Source: Mycolicibacterium xanthum
Lineage (GTDB): Bacteria > Actinomycetota > Actinomycetes > Mycobacteriales > Mycobacteriaceae
DNA length: 64,000 bases
Assembly: GCF_019710635.1 (NCBI RefSeq)
Contig: NZ_JAIFZS010000027.1
Location: 1-64,000, forward strand
Reading direction: 5' to 3'
Shown here: piece by piece, positions 9,866-24,854 of the stretch
Layout of the letters: the number at the start of each line of letters is the position of its first letter
Numbering within the stretch: position 1 is the stretch's first letter
Made by a program: the position numbers and the translations under genes
Notes under the pieces: generated by a model
What the model saw: the letters and a program-made list of their open reading frames with translations, nothing else
Databases searched by the model: none
What the model was told of the DNA's origin: nothing

Positions 9866-10680
9866 AGGTAGTCCTCCGGTTCGCCGGCCGCCGATACCAG
9901 CTCCAGCATCTGCTCGTGCGCCCCGGGGGCCGCGGCCAGTGCCGAGGGCGAGCTGACGGTCCACGGCTCGCCCGCGAGGTCGGTGACGATGCCGCCGGCG
10001 GCCCGCACCAGCGCCACCCCGGCCGCGTGGTCCCAGATGTGGTGGCCGAAACTGACTGCCGCACCGAGGATTCCGGACGAGACGAAGGCCAGGTCGATGC
10101 CCGTCGAGCCGTGCATCCGCACCCGGGAACAGCGCCTGCTGAGGTTGGCCAGCACCTGTGCGCGGTACCGGCCGGGATAGTGTCCGCGCGAGTCGATGTT
10201 GAAGGTCCCGATCCCGACCACCGATTCGGCCAGCACGGTCGGCCCCAGCGCAGCCAGCGCGTCGCCGTTGCACCGCACCGGCCCCCCGGCCATCGCGGTG
10301 TAGCGCTGCCCGATGAACGGCAGCCAGGTCAGCCCCAGCACCGGCTCACCCCGCCACAGCAGCGCCAGCAGCATCGCGGCCATCGGCGAACCCGCGGCAT
10401 AGTTGAACGTGCCGTCGATCGGGTCGAGCACCCACACCAGTTCGGCGTCCAGCGATTCGCCGCCGAATTCCTCCCCGTGCACCCCGATCCCGGTCAGCCG
10501 GGTCAGCTCGGCCACCACGCGGCGCTCGATCGCCAGATCCACCTCGGTGGCGAAGTCGTTGCCCTTCTTGGCGACCGCCGACTCGGCCCGATGCCCGGCG
10601 ATGAACTGGCTCGACGCGGCATCGAGCACCCCGGCCGCGGTGTCGAGCAGCGCGGCCAGCTGATCCGGGTCGACGGTCAC
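9862..10680 (-). CDS. impA: Inositol monophosphatase family protein ImpA
   Basis: This 272-residue phosphatase belongs to the magnesium-dependent inositol monophosphatase superfamily. Metal ligands are seen at Glu70/Glu71 (HGEEFGGE), Asp86 and Asp89 (LDPIDGT), and in the late motif WDHAAG. It lies inside the his operon between hisA and hisF, as Rv1604 does. In related actinobacteria an IMPase-like protein serves as histidinol-phosphate phosphatase, so that role is possible here, alongside inositol phosphate hydrolysis for phosphatidylinositol and mycothiol. The GTG start at 10680 overlaps the hisA stop. Confidence 0.92.
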   Translation of the reverse strand: MTVDPDQLAALLDTAAGVLDAASSQFIAGHRAESAVAKKGNDFATEVDLAIERRVVAELTRLTGIGVHGEEFGGESLDAELVWVLDPIDGTFNYAAGSPMAAMLLALLWRGEPVLGLTWLPFIGQRYTAMAGGPVRCNGDALAALGPTVLAESVVGIGTFNIDSRGHYPGRYRAQVLANLSRRCSRVRMHGSTGIDLAFVSSGILGAAVSFGHHIWDHAAGVALVRAAGGIVTDLAGEPWTVSSPSALAAAPGAHEQMLELVSAAGEPEDYL

Positions 10681-11435
10681 GAGCTGACGGCGGCGAGTGC
10701 CTGGGGCAGCGTGAATCGCCCTGCGTAGAGCGCTTTTCCGACGATGGCGCCCTCGACGCCGCGGTCGGTGAGGGTGGCGATCGCCCGCAGGTCGTCCAGG
10801 CTGGACACCCCACCGGAGGCGATCACCGGCGCATCGGTTCGCCCGCACACACCGTCGAGCAGCTCGAGATTGGGGCCGTTGAGGGTGCCGTCCTTGGTCA
10901 CGTCGGTGACGACGAAACGCGAACAACCCTCGCGGTCAAGACGTTCCAGCACCGTCCAGAGATCGCCGCCGTCGGTCTCCCAGCCACGCCCCCGCAGCCG
11001 GTGCAACCCGTCCACGATCTTGACGTCCAACCCGACCGCGACCTTCTCGCCATGCTCGGCCACCACCCTGGCGCACCACTGCGGGTTCTCCAGCGCCGCA
11101 GTACCCAGGTTCACCCGGGCGCATCCGGTGGCCAGCGCCGCGGCCAGCGAGTCGTCGTCGCGGATCCCGCCGGAGAGCTCCACCGCGACGTCGAGCTTGC
11201 CGACCACCTCGGCCAGCAGCTCCCGGTTGGAGCCACGACCGAACGCCGCGTCGAGATCCACCAGGTGGATCCACTCGGCGCCGTCGCGCTGCCAGGTCAT
11301 CGCCGCGTCCAGCGCCGACCCGTACTCGGTCTCGCTGCCGGCCTGCCCCTGGACCAGGCGCACCGCACGGCCCTCGATGACGTCGACGGCGGGCAGCAGG
11401 ATCAATTTCGCAGCGGTCGCATCCACGGCGCTCAA
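10677..11435 (-). CDS. priA: Phosphoribosyl isomerase A (bifunctional HisA/TrpF)
   Basis: In actinobacteria this barrel isomerises both ProFAR (histidine pathway) and phosphoribosyl anthranilate (tryptophan pathway), replacing a separate trpF; no trpF is seen beside the trp genes here. The catalytic Asp is in the LPAVDV segment near the N-terminus, and the second lies in VTDVTKDGT. The TTG at 11435 overlaps the hisH stop as TTGA. That continues the unbroken series of 4-bp overlaps in this operon and is the main reason to prefer it. A GTG three codons downstream (11426) is the alternative and would give 249 residues. Confidence 0.95.
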   Translation of the reverse strand: MSAVDATAAKLILLPAVDVIEGRAVRLVQGQAGSETEYGSALDAAMTWQRDGAEWIHLVDLDAAFGRGSNRELLAEVVGKLDVAVELSGGIRDDDSLAAALATGCARVNLGTAALENPQWCARVVAEHGEKVAVGLDVKIVDGLHRLRGRGWETDGGDLWTVLERLDREGCSRFVVTDVTKDGTLNGPNLELLDGVCGRTDAPVIASGGVSSLDDLRAIATLTDRGVEGAIVGKALYAGRFTLPQALAAVSS

Positions 11436-12048
11436 CTTAGCGCCCCGATCCAGTTGGACAGCAATTCGGCACCGGCGTCACCGCTCTTCTCGGGGTGGAA
11501 CTGGGTGGCCGACAGCGCACCGTCCTCGACGGCCGCCAGGAACGGAACATGGTGACTCGCCCAGGTCAGCAGCGCGTCGGGGTTGCCCTCCCACTGCTGG
11601 GCGGCATACGAGTGCACGAAATAGAAGCGGGTGTCGGGGCCCAGCCCGCGGAACAGCACGCTGTCGGCCGGCGCATCCACCACGTTCCACCCCATGTGCG
11701 GGATGACGGGCGCGTCCAGCCGCACCACCGAGCCCGGCCACTGACCGCAGCCGGTGCTCTCGACGCCGAACTCGACGCCGCGGGCGAACAGGATCTGCAT
11801 GCCCACGCACACCCCCAGCACCGGACGGCCGGCATCGATCCGGTCGGCGATGATCTTCTCCCCGCCGATCTTGCGCAGACCCGTCATGCACGCCTCGAAC
11901 GCGCCGACGCCGGGCACCACCAGCCCGTCGGCGGCCATCGCCGCCGCCGGGTCGGCGGTCACCTCGACCTCGGCGCCGACCCGCTCCAGCGCGCGCTGCG
12001 CCGAGCGAAGGTTGCCCGAACCGTAGTCCAGGACCACGAGCTTGCGTG

Positions 12049-12052
<4 letters not shown>
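11432..12052 (-). CDS. hisH: Imidazole glycerol phosphate synthase, glutamine amidotransferase subunit
   Basis: HisH releases ammonia from glutamine and channels it to HisF. The 206-residue class I amidotransferase has nucleophile Cys82 in GVCVGMQ, and His186 and Glu188 in the TQFHPEKS segment, completing the triad. The oxyanion region near residue 50 reads VVPGVGAF. The GTG start at 12052 overlaps the hisB stop as GTGA, and its own stop overlaps hisA. Length and order match the mycobacterial his operon. Confidence 0.98.
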
Positions 12053-15151
<3,099 letters not shown>

Positions 15152-15187
15152 TGTCCCAGAGCAGCACAAATCGGTATCGGAGGCGTC

Positions 15188-15613
15188 GTGGCCGGTCGAC
15201 CCAGCAGAAGCAACCACCCCAACAACGCGCCCGGCGTGCCGATGATCTTCCCCGCCTGGTTCGAGCGACTGCAGATCAAGTACATCAATCCGCTGGTGCG
15301 CCCGCTGTCGAAGCGGATGCCGGGGCTCGGCGTGATCACCCACCGCGGACGCACCTCGGGCAAGGACTACGAGACCATCGTCACGCCGTACCGCAAGGGG
15401 TCGGTGCTGGCGATCGGATTGGCCCACGGCAAGACCAACTGGGTGAAGAACGTGCTGGCCGCGGGCGAGGCCGACATCCGCATCGGCGGTTCCACCTTCC
15501 ACCTGGTGCAGCCGCGGGTGCTGCCGGCGGGCACCGTGGACCCGTCGCTGCCGAAGACGGCCCGGATCATCGCCAAGCGGTCGGGGGTCTTCGTGGCCGA
15601 CATCGCCGGGTGA
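15188..15613 (+). CDS. Nitroreductase-family deazaflavin-dependent protein (Rv1598c-like)
   Basis: This small protein (141 residues from the GTG at 15188) belongs to the Ddn-like family, whose members in mycobacteria bind the deazaflavin F420 or act as F420H2-dependent reductases. The typical core is present: an Arg/Gly segment [15 protein letters not shown], a central [22 protein letters not shown] region and a C-terminal [14 protein letters not shown] helix. The hydrophobic helix near the N-terminus ([15 protein letters not shown]) may contact membrane or partner. It is divergent from hisD, as Rv1598c is. An ATG at 15242 is an alternative start giving 123 residues. Substrate unknown. Confidence 0.82.
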   Translation: MAGRPSRSNHPNNAPGVPMIFPAWFERLQIKYINPLVRPLSKRMPGLGVITHRGRTSGKDYETIVTPYRKGSVLAIGLAHGKTNWVKNVLAAGEADIRIGGSTFHLVQPRVLPAGTVDPSLPKTARIIAKRSGVFVADIAG

Positions 15614-15616
15614 CGC

Positions 15617-16090
15617 TCAGCCGCACATCCCGCTGATCTGCGCACTCAGGTCTTCGGCGTTTCGCAGCCGGGCCGATTGCGCCGGATCGGTGTTGGGCGC
15701 CCCGGCGGTGGCCGCCGCGCCGATGTCCATCAGCTGGTCGGCGAACCGGCGGATCTGGCCGGCCAGGTCCTCGGGCGTGGCCGCGCCCAGCCGGGCCAGC
15801 AGGTACTGCCCCCCGTCGTAGAGCGCCACCCGGGCGTTGGCGGCAGCGGCCAGCGAACCGGTGATGTCGTCGGCCCCGCCGGGGGGCTCGAGGTTGGTGT
15901 TGGTCGCCACCCCGGTGCGCACCGTGAAGAAGGCAGCGCAGATGGCGGACTTGGCGTCCACCCGCTCGGTCTCGGTGTATTCGGGGCTGTCGTCGGGCCG
16001 ATGCAGCACCGCGAACAGCGCCACCGCCAGGGCTGCCAGGGCCACCGCGAGGGCGAGGCAGGACACCGCACGCCCGGACGACTTCGCCAC
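15617..16090 (-). CDS. Hypothetical membrane-anchored protein
   Basis: This 157-residue protein has one clear N-terminal membrane segment (about residues 8-28, rich in Ala, Leu and Val), followed by an extracytoplasmic-looking domain with cysteines near residue 50 and a GMCG C-terminus; a disulfide between these is possible (inference). I do not recognise a named family. It begins with GTG 3 bp after the nadC stop on the same strand, so it is probably the last gene of the nad operon. Its stop lies 3 bp from the convergent gene ending at 15613. Codon use is ordinary for the region, supporting a real gene. Confidence 0.75.
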   Translation of the reverse strand: MAKSSGRAVSCLALAVALAALAVALFAVLHRPDDSPEYTETERVDAKSAICAAFFTVRTGVATNTNLEPPGGADDITGSLAAAANARVALYDGGQYLLARLGAATPEDLAGQIRRFADQLMDIGAAATAGAPNTDPAQSARLRNAEDLSAQISGMCG

Positions 16091-16093
16091 GGT

Positions 16094-16951
16094 CTACAGA
16101 TCCAAGCCCAGGTCGAGGACCCGCACCGAGTGCGTCAGCGCGCCGACCGCGAGGTAGTCCACCCCGGTTCCCGCATAGTCGGCGGCGGTGGGCAGCGACA
16201 GCCCGCCCGAGGACTCCAGCTTGGTGCCGGGCGAACGGGAATCGCGGCGCTGAACCGCGATCTGGGTCTGCCAGACCGGAAAGTTGTCCAGCAGGACCAG
16301 CTCCACGTCCTCGGCGAGCACCTCGTCGAGCTGCTCCAGCGAGTCGACCTCCACCTCGCACGGTAGCTCCGGGGCGGCGGCGCGCACTTCCCGCAGCGCG
16401 GCCAGCACCGAGCCGGCCGCCGCGACGTGGTTGTCCTTGATCAGCGCGGCGTCGCCCAGGCCCATCCGGTGGTTCACCCCGCCGCCGACCCGCACCGCGT
16501 ACTTCTGCAGGGCCCGCAGGCCGGGCAGCGTCTTGCGGGTGTCGCGGATCTGCGCCGACGTACCCGACACCGCCTCGACCCAGGCCGCGGTGGCGGTCGC
16601 GATCCCGGACAGGTGGCAGACCAGGTTCAGCATGGTGCGCTCGGCGGTGAGCAGCCCGCGGGTGGGACCCTCGACGGTCAGCGCGACGCCACCGGCGTCC
16701 AGCCGGGTGCCGTCCGGCACCCGGGACTCGACGCGGTAGCCGCCCGGGCCGAGCACCTCGTCGAGGACCATCAGCGCCAGGTCGGAGCCCGCGATCACCC
16801 CGGCCTCCCGGGTGACCATCGCCGCGGAGGTGGTCGCGTCGGCGGGAACGGTGGCCAGCGTGGTGACGTCGGGGCCGTAACGCAGATCCTCGTCGAGCGC
16901 GCGGCTGATCACCGCGCGAGCCTCGGCCAGCTCGGTGTCGGTCAGTGCCAT
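16094..16951 (-). CDS. nadC: Nicotinate-nucleotide pyrophosphorylase (quinolinate phosphoribosyltransferase)
   Basis: NadC joins quinolinate to PRPP to give nicotinate mononucleotide, the third step of de novo NAD synthesis. The 285-residue product matches the M. tuberculosis enzyme in length. Key segments are RDTRKTLPGLR and HRMGLGDAALIKDNH in the active site and EVEVDSLEQ in the barrel. The ATG at 16951 shares one base with the nadB TGA (TGATG), so translation is coupled. Upstream codons in the same frame are nadB shadow. Regulation is expected through the nadA promoter and its NrtR operator. Confidence 0.98.
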   Translation of the reverse strand: MALTDTELAEARAVISRALDEDLRYGPDVTTLATVPADATTSAAMVTREAGVIAGSDLALMVLDEVLGPGGYRVESRVPDGTRLDAGGVALTVEGPTRGLLTAERTMLNLVCHLSGIATATAAWVEAVSGTSAQIRDTRKTLPGLRALQKYAVRVGGGVNHRMGLGDAALIKDNHVAAAGSVLAALREVRAAAPELPCEVEVDSLEQLDEVLAEDVELVLLDNFPVWQTQIAVQRRDSRSPGTKLESSGGLSLPTAADYAGTGVDYLAVGALTHSVRVLDLGLDL

Positions 16952-18518
16952 CAGCTGCCCGCCACCTCGGGGACCAGCGTGCGGCTGAAGGCCTGCGCCG
17001 GGTCGGTGGCGGGGAAGTCGGCGCGGTGATGACAACCGCGGGATTCGGTGCGCGCCTGGGCGGCCGCGGCGACGGCCTTCGCCACGGCGGTCAGCGCGGC
17101 ATCCTCGAAGTCTCGATGCGACTTGATCGTCCGGGCGGGCGCCGCATCCAGCACGTCGACGAGTTCGGCGAGGCCGGTGCCGGTGCGCACGACCGAGGCA
17201 TGCCGGGTCATCGCGCGCTGCAGCTCGGCACGCGACGCAACGGGACGCTGTGGGGCGGAAGGGGTCACGACACGGCCCGGCCGGCTGGTCTGGGCATGCT
17301 CGGCGGCGGCCGCACCGGCCCGCCCGCCGACGACCAGCCCCTCCAGCAGGCTGTTGGAGGCCAGCCGGTTGGCACCGTGCATTCCGGTGCGGGCGACCTC
17401 GCCCGCGGCGAACAGGCCGTCGATCGCGGTACGACCGTGCACGTCGGTGACCACACCGCCGCAGCTGTAGTGGGCGCCGGGCACCACCGGGATGGGCTGG
17501 CGGGTGGGGTCGATGCCGGCGTCATGGCAGGCCGCGGTGACGGTCGGGAAACGGGCGGGCAGATCGGCGATCCCGCGGGCGTCGAGAAACACGCAGGGGT
17601 CACCGGTCTCGGCGAGTCGGGCCTCGATCGCGGCGGCGACGACGTCGCGCGGCGCCAGGTCTCCCATCGGATGCACCCCGGCGGTCACCGGGTTTCCCCG
17701 TGCGTCGACGAGTTTCGCGCCTTCGCCGCGCAGTGCCTCGGTGATCAGCGGCCGCCGCCCGGTGCTGCCCTGGTCGAACAGCATCGTCGGGTGGAACTGG
17801 ATGAACTCCAGGTCGCTGACCGGCAGCCCGGCCCACATCGCCAGCGCCACCCCGTCGCCCGTCGACCCGTCGGGGTTGGTGGTGGCCTGGTAGAGGTGGC
17901 CGAGCCCGCCGGTGGCGAGGATGACCGAGGATGCATGGAGGACCCCGAGTCCGTCCCCGCTGAGCACCAGCACGCCGCTGACCGCACCGGCGTCGTCGAG
18001 CACCAGTTCCAGGGCGACGTGGTCGCGCCGGATGTCCAGGGTGGCCGCGGCGTGGTTGAGCGTCCGCTGCACCTCGGCGCCGGTGGCGTCCCCACCCGAG
18101 TGGATGATCCGGCGCCGGGAGTGCCCACCCTCGCGGGTCAGCGACCAGTGACCGGGTGTGCTCTCGTCGAAATGCGCTCCTTCGCCGACCAATTCGGTGA
18201 CGGCACGGTAGCCGTCGGCCACGATCGAGCGCACCGCCACCGGATCGCACAGCCCGGCACCGGCCGCGACGGTGTCGGCGACGTGCGCGTCGACCGAGTC
18301 ACCGTCGTCGTGGAACGCATCGGGCAGCACCACGGCGATACCACCTTGCGCGTAGAACGTGGCGGTCGATCCTTCGCCCTGCGGGGCCTTGCTGAGCAGC
18401 ACGACGCTGCGCCCGCGCCGGTGCGCCGCCAGCGCCGCTGCCAGACCGGCTACCCCGGTTCCCACGACGACGACGTCGGCGCGCTGGCGCCAGATGCCGG
18501 CACCCCCGCAGGACGGGT

Positions 18519-18522
<4 letters not shown>
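16951..18522 (-). CDS. nadB: L-aspartate oxidase
   Basis: NadB oxidises aspartate to iminoaspartate with FAD, feeding NadA. The 523-residue protein opens with the dinucleotide-binding motif GTGVAG at 21-26. It has the family signatures [26 protein letters not shown] and HYSCGGV, and the late C-terminal helical domain. The ATG at 18522 overlaps the nadA stop as ATGA. It is the middle gene of nadA-nadB-nadC. Confidence 0.98.
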
Positions 18523-19562
<1,040 letters not shown>

Positions 19563-19585
19563 TTCCGCCTCCTTCACTCCTCGAG

Positions 19586-19608
19586 GTTTTCGACTTATAA
19601 TCGAAAAC
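19586..19608. promoter_or_regulatory. Divergent nadA/nrtR promoter region with perfect NrtR-type operator
   Basis: A perfect inverted repeat GTTTTCGA-N7-TCGAAAAC spans the site. Its spacer holds a consensus -10 for the rightward gene, TATAAT at 19596-19601, ending seven bases before the nrtR ATG at 19609, so that mRNA is probably leaderless. A rightward -35-like TTCACT lies 17 bp upstream (19573-19578). On the other strand TATAAG (19599-19594) can serve nadA, leaving a short leader with the strong ribosome site. One bound dimer would therefore block both promoters. NrtR has been reported to repress de novo NAD genes in mycobacteria; binding here is inferred. Confidence 0.85.
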
Positions 19609-20313
19609 ATGGCCCATATTAGCACTGACCACGAGGTGCTGGCCGCGGTGTTCCAGGTTCGCGACCGACAGCCCGCGGACACCAGCGGGAAACCCGCACT
19701 TCACGTGCTGTTGTGGCAGCGTGCACTCGATCCCGAGCGAGGTCGGTGGTCACTTCCCGGCGGAGGCCTCGGCGCCGACGAGGATCTGACGAGCTCGGTG
19801 CGCCGCCAACTCGCCGAGAAGGTGGATCTACGTGAGCTTGCCCACCTCGAGCAGCTTGCTGTGTTCTCCGACCCTTTGCGGGTTCCGGGCCCGCGCACCA
19901 TCGCCTCGACGTTCCTCGGCCTGGTGCCCTCCCCCGCCACGCCGGAGTTGCCGGCGGACACCCGCTGGCATCCGGTCAGCGATCTGCCCCCGATGGCCTT
20001 CGACCACGGCCCGATGGTCGAACACGCCAGGAACCGCCTGGTCGCCAAGCTCTCCTACACCAACATCGGGTTCGCCTTGGCCCCAAGTGAATTCGCACTC
20101 TCGGCGCTTCGCGACATCTACAGCGCCGCGCTCGGCCACCAGGTGGACGCCACCAACCTGCAACGGGTGCTCGAGCGCAGGCACGTCATCACCCGCACCG
20201 GTACCACCGCCCGCTCGGGGCGCAGCGGCGGCCGCCCCGCCGCGCTGTACCGGTTCACCGACTCCCGTTACCGGGTCACCGACGAGTTCGCCGCATTGCG
20301 CCCACCCGGGTGA
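19609..20313 (+). CDS. nrtR: NrtR family transcriptional regulator of NAD synthesis (Nudix-like domain plus winged helix)
   Basis: This 234-residue protein has an N-terminal Nudix-like fold and a C-terminal winged helix. The Nudix box region ([12 protein letters not shown]...RRQLAEK) has lost the REUxEE catalytic glutamates, as expected for an NrtR sensor that binds ADP-ribose or NAD-related ligands rather than hydrolysing them. The C-terminal part from about residue 150, with [11 protein letters not shown] and a basic [15 protein letters not shown] wing, should bind DNA. It is divergent from nadA over a shared operator, which strongly supports autoregulation and control of nadABC. The position equals Rv1593c. 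Confidence 0.93.
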   Translation: MAHISTDHEVLAAVFQVRDRQPADTSGKPALHVLLWQRALDPERGRWSLPGGGLGADEDLTSSVRRQLAEKVDLRELAHLEQLAVFSDPLRVPGPRTIASTFLGLVPSPATPELPADTRWHPVSDLPPMAFDHGPMVEHARNRLVAKLSYTNIGFALAPSEFALSALRDIYSAALGHQVDATNLQRVLERRHVITRTGTTARSGRSGGRPAALYRFTDSRYRVTDEFAALRPPG

Positions 20314-20355
20314 GTCGACTGGATTCTTAATGCACTCTTAAGTAACAATGCCGGC

Positions 20356-21708
20356 ATGGACATGGGCAACGCCGCACGGTCATCCGCCGCAGCGTGGATC
20401 GGCCAGCCCCACCATGAGCCGCTGCGGCGCAAGGTCCGCCCGGCGGTACCCGCCAAGGACCCGTTCTACGTTCCCCCGGCCGGCTTCGAGCACGCCAGAC
20501 CCGGCACCGTGCTGCGGTCCCGAGACGTCGAGCTGGCCTTCCTCGGCCTGATCCCGCAGACGTTCACCGCGACCCAGCTGCTCTACCGCACCACCGACCT
20601 CAACGGCGAGCCGCAGACCACGGTGACGACCGTGGTGGTGCCGATCGAGCGGACCACCGACGGGCCGACCCCGATCGTGTCGTATCAGTGCGCCATCGAT
20701 GCGGTGGCCGGCCGGTGCTTCCCGTCCTATGCGCTGCGTCGCGGCGCCCGCGCACTGGGTGCGCTGGCACAATTCGAGTTCCTGCTGATCGCCGCGGCGC
20801 TGGCCGAGGGCTGGGCGGTCTCGGTGCCCGACCACGAGGGCACGGCGGGCATCTGGGGCGCGCCCTACGAACCGGGCTACCACGTGCTCGACGGCATCCG
20901 GGCCGCGACCAACCACCGCCCGTTGGACCTGCCCGCGGGATCCCCGGTCGGGTTGTGGGGCTACTCCGGCGGCGGGCTGGCCTCTGCGTGGGCCGCCGAG
21001 GTGCAGGGCGACTACGCCCCGGAGCTCAACATGGTCGGCGCGGTGCTCGGCTCCCCGGTCGGTGACCTCGGCCACACCTTCCGCCGCCTCAACGGCAGCA
21101 TCTATGCGGGCCTGCCCGCGCTGGTCGTCGCGGCCCTGACCCACATCTATCCCGACCTGGACCGCGTGATCAACGACCACGCCACCGAAGAGGGCAAGGC
21201 CATGTTGGCGCGGATCGAGAAGATGACCACCGCGCATGCCCTGCTGTCTCTGGTGGGCAGGGACATGGCCACGCTGATCGACCGGCCACTCGAAGAGATC
21301 CTGCTGACCGACGAGGTCCAGAACGTCTTCGACAGCATCAAGCTAGGCACCAATGCGCCCAAGACGCCGGTGCTCATCGTGCAGGCCGTGCACGACCGGA
21401 TCATCTCGGTCGAGGACATCGACGATCTGACCGAGACCTACACCAACGGCGGCGCCAGCGTCACCTACCACCGCGACATGTTCAGCGAGCACATGCTGCT
21501 GCACCCGATGTCGGCCCCGATGACGCTGCGCTGGCTGCGCGACCGGTTCGCCGGGCGGCCGCTGCGCGCCCACATCGCGCGCACCAAATGGCCGACGCTG
21601 CTGAACCCGTCGACCTACCGCGGCATGCTGACGCTGGGTCTGATCACGGCACGGGTGGTGACGGGGCGGCGGGTGGACCGTCATCCGCTGTCGCGATTCG
21701 ACCAGTAG
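20356..21708 (+). CDS. Lipase / alpha-beta hydrolase of the secretory lipase family (Rv1592c-like)
   Basis: This 450-residue protein has the alpha/beta hydrolase nucleophile elbow GYSGGG with Ser194, and late segments consistent with the acid ([10 protein letters not shown]) and histidine (SEHMLLHP). It matches the fungal-type secretory lipase (LIP) family, to which Rv1592c belongs. No clear signal peptide is seen, so location is uncertain. The ATG at 20356 has an A/T-rich stretch a few bases upstream that may be a promoter. Its last 65 bases overlap the 3' end of the convergent DUF2567 gene. Natural substrate unknown. Confidence 0.88.
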   Translation: MDMGNAARSSAAAWIGQPHHEPLRRKVRPAVPAKDPFYVPPAGFEHARPGTVLRSRDVELAFLGLIPQTFTATQLLYRTTDLNGEPQTTVTTVVVPIERTTDGPTPIVSYQCAIDAVAGRCFPSYALRRGARALGALAQFEFLLIAAALAEGWAVSVPDHEGTAGIWGAPYEPGYHVLDGIRAATNHRPLDLPAGSPVGLWGYSGGGLASAWAAEVQGDYAPELNMVGAVLGSPVGDLGHTFRRLNGSIYAGLPALVVAALTHIYPDLDRVINDHATEEGKAMLARIEKMTTAHALLSLVGRDMATLIDRPLEEILLTDEVQNVFDSIKLGTNAPKTPVLIVQAVHDRIISVEDIDDLTETYTNGGASVTYHRDMFSEHMLLHPMSAPMTLRWLRDRFAGRPLRAHIARTKWPTLLNPSTYRGMLTLGLITARVVTGRRVDRHPLSRFDQ

Positions 21709-22392
21709 CGGCCACGACGGGGTACCGCATCGGCGGCCAGGCGCCGAGGTCCTCCCGTGGCGAGGACAGGGCCAGCAGCAGGTAAACCATCGCCGCGGCC
21801 GCGGCCGGGCCCAGGATGGTCAGCGCGATCTGCAACGGTGTGGGTCCGAAGAACACCGACGGCGCCTCCACCACGTAGTGCACCCGATGGTCCCCGGACA
21901 CCGGTGCGGCGGCGATGTCGATCACGCCGTAGCGCACCCGGGCCACCAGTGCCCCGACACCGACTGCGGCACCCGAAGCGGCCAGCGAGCCCACCGCGAG
22001 GGCGGCAGCCATCACCGGCCCGCGATGGGCCTGCCACTGCCACACCAGAACGGCGGCGATCACCGCCATCGCCGTGACCATGCCGACCATCAGAGCGGCC
22101 GCGGTGAACCAGTGCTCCGACTCGTCGCCCAGGTAGGCCTTGATCCGATCGCCGGCCTTGGTGAGCGCGACGACCCCGTGGATCGGCGGGGCCAACCAGG
22201 CCCACAGCGCCCCGAGCAGCGCACCGGCCAGCGCGAGCCCGATGACGACGGTCAGCGCGGCACGTGACCACGACACCCGGGAGGCGGCCGGGTATTGGCC
22301 CGGGACTTTCATCGGGCCCGACGGCTCCTCGCCCGAGGGCTCGTCGCTGCCCGACGGCTCCTTGCCCGAGGGCTCGTCGCTGCCCGAGAGGC

Positions 22393-22396
<4 letters not shown>
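21644..22396 (-). CDS. DUF2567 membrane protein (Rv1591-like)
   Basis: The product is 250 residues with about four membrane helices (roughly 45-65, 95-115, 125-150, 190-215) and is expected in the plasma membrane. A short periodic N-terminal segment of alternating SDEPSG and EEPSG units precedes the first helix. It is coded by small tandem repeats at about 22316-22390 and is likely disordered. The ATG at 22396 overlaps the stop of the small zinc-type gene (ATGA), placing it in the bioB operon. The family has no known function. Its 3' end overlaps the convergent lipase gene by 65 bp. Confidence 0.88.
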
Positions 22397-23730
<1,334 letters not shown>

Positions 23731-23742
23731 TAGGGTACCGGC

Positions 23743-24315
23743 GTGCAGCTCCACAAACGCGACGTGGTCGAGGCCGCGACCACACTGCTGGACAGCTACG
23801 GCATCGCCGACCTGTCGATGCGCCGGCTGGCCCGTGAGCTCGACGTCTCCGCCGGCGCGTTGTACTGGCACTTCGCCAACAAGCAGCAGCTGCTCGGCGC
23901 GGTGGCCGACCGCATCCTCGAACCGGTCCACACCCGCCCCGGCGACTGGCGTGACCGGATCATGGGCCTGTGCGGGCAGCTGCGCGAGGCCCTGCTGTCG
24001 CACACCGACGGCGCCGAGCTGGTGTCGGCCAGCCTGGCCGCCGGCCAGTCGGCCGTGATGGTCGACCTGCTCGCCGCGCTGGGCGAGGCCGCGACCGACG
24101 CCGGGGTGGCGCCCGACAACGCCGAGGTGACCGCGCGCACCGTGGTCTACTACGTGCTCGGCTTCACCGCCGACGAGCAGTCGCGGCTGCAGTGGGACGC
24201 CGCGGGCGCCGATGTCGTGCAGCCGGTGTGGACCGAGAACCCGACCGCCCGGTTCGGCTTCGGGCTGGGGTTGCTCGTCGACGGCATCGCCGCGCACAGC
24301 CGCGCCGGGGCCTGA
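23743..24315 (+). CDS. bioQ: TetR family repressor of biotin genes
   Basis: This 190-residue protein has the TetR helix-turn-helix at about residues 20-45 (the LARELDVSAGALYWHFANK region), followed by a helical ligand or dimer domain. It lies divergent from bioB with a perfect BioQ box between the two, and an identical box precedes bioF. In mycobacteria and corynebacteria BioQ represses the biotin operons, usually responding indirectly to biotin status, because the protein itself has no biotin-ligase domain. Start: GTG at 23743, 7 bases after a -10-like element. It ends 17 bp from the convergent ligT-type gene. Confidence 0.93.
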   Translation: MQLHKRDVVEAATTLLDSYGIADLSMRRLARELDVSAGALYWHFANKQQLLGAVADRILEPVHTRPGDWRDRIMGLCGQLREALLSHTDGAELVSASLAAGQSAVMVDLLAALGEAATDAGVAPDNAEVTARTVVYYVLGFTADEQSRLQWDAAGADVVQPVWTENPTARFGFGLGLLVDGIAAHSRAGA

Positions 24316-24332
24316 CCCGCCGGCCCGGCGCC

Positions 24333-24854
24333 TCAGCGTGGTGCGGCCCCGATCCGAAACTCGGTTTTCGACCCACCGTCCCAGCGGCGCAACCCGACCA
24401 CGCTGCCGTCGATGTCCGTCGGCCTCCCGGCGATCCGCACGGCGCGGCCCAACACAGCCGGCTCGATTCGGCGCGCCACCGTGACGTGGCCGGTCCACTG
24501 CCCCGGCAGGGCGTTGGCCATCGGTCCGGGATGCAGGTAGGGAAGGCAGATCCGGTGTACCTCGGCGTGAATGTCGAGCAGCTCGGGAGTCGGCACCAGC
24601 AGCCGCGCGAGCACCATTTTGCCCCGGCCGAACACCACCGGCGCGCCGATCCGGCACGGCACGGGCAATCTGGTCGCCAACGGTGCAAGCAGCGCCTCTA
24701 CGTCGGGATCGATGAGTTCGGCCACCGTCAGTGTCGTGTGGGGCCGACTCCGCGGTGCCTGACTGGGGATTCCGGCCTCGCGCAGGTCATCCCAGATCCG
24801 CCGGATCGATTCCTCCGTGCCGGGATCGAAAACCAGCTCCACCGAGTGGGCCAT
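24333..24854 (-). CDS. 2'-5' RNA ligase / 2H phosphoesterase family protein (Rv1571-like)
   Basis: This 173-residue protein has the two HxTx motifs that define the 2H superfamily: HTTL at 39-42 and HVTV at 123-126. Members are cyclic phosphodiesterases or RNA 2'-5' ligases; the substrate here is unknown. It is the last gene of the bioA-F-D run: its ATG at 24854 shares one base with the bioD TGA (TGATG). The same arrangement occurs in M. tuberculosis, so the link to biotin genes is old, though no biotin role is known. The catalytic motifs are certain, the function is not. Confidence 0.87.
   Translation of the reverse strand: MAHSVELVFDPGTEESIRRIWDDLREAGIPSQAPRSRPHTTLTVAELIDPDVEALLAPLATRLPVPCRIGAPVVFGRGKMVLARLLVPTPELLDIHAEVHRICLPYLHPGPMANALPGQWTGHVTVARRIEPAVLGRAVRIAGRPTDIDGSVVGLRRWDGGSKTEFRIGAAPR

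Noticed and set aside
24298..24340. GC-rich inverted sequence between bioQ and the ligT-type gene, possible terminator
   Set aside because: The arms are short and imperfect and no U run follows; not enough to call a terminator.
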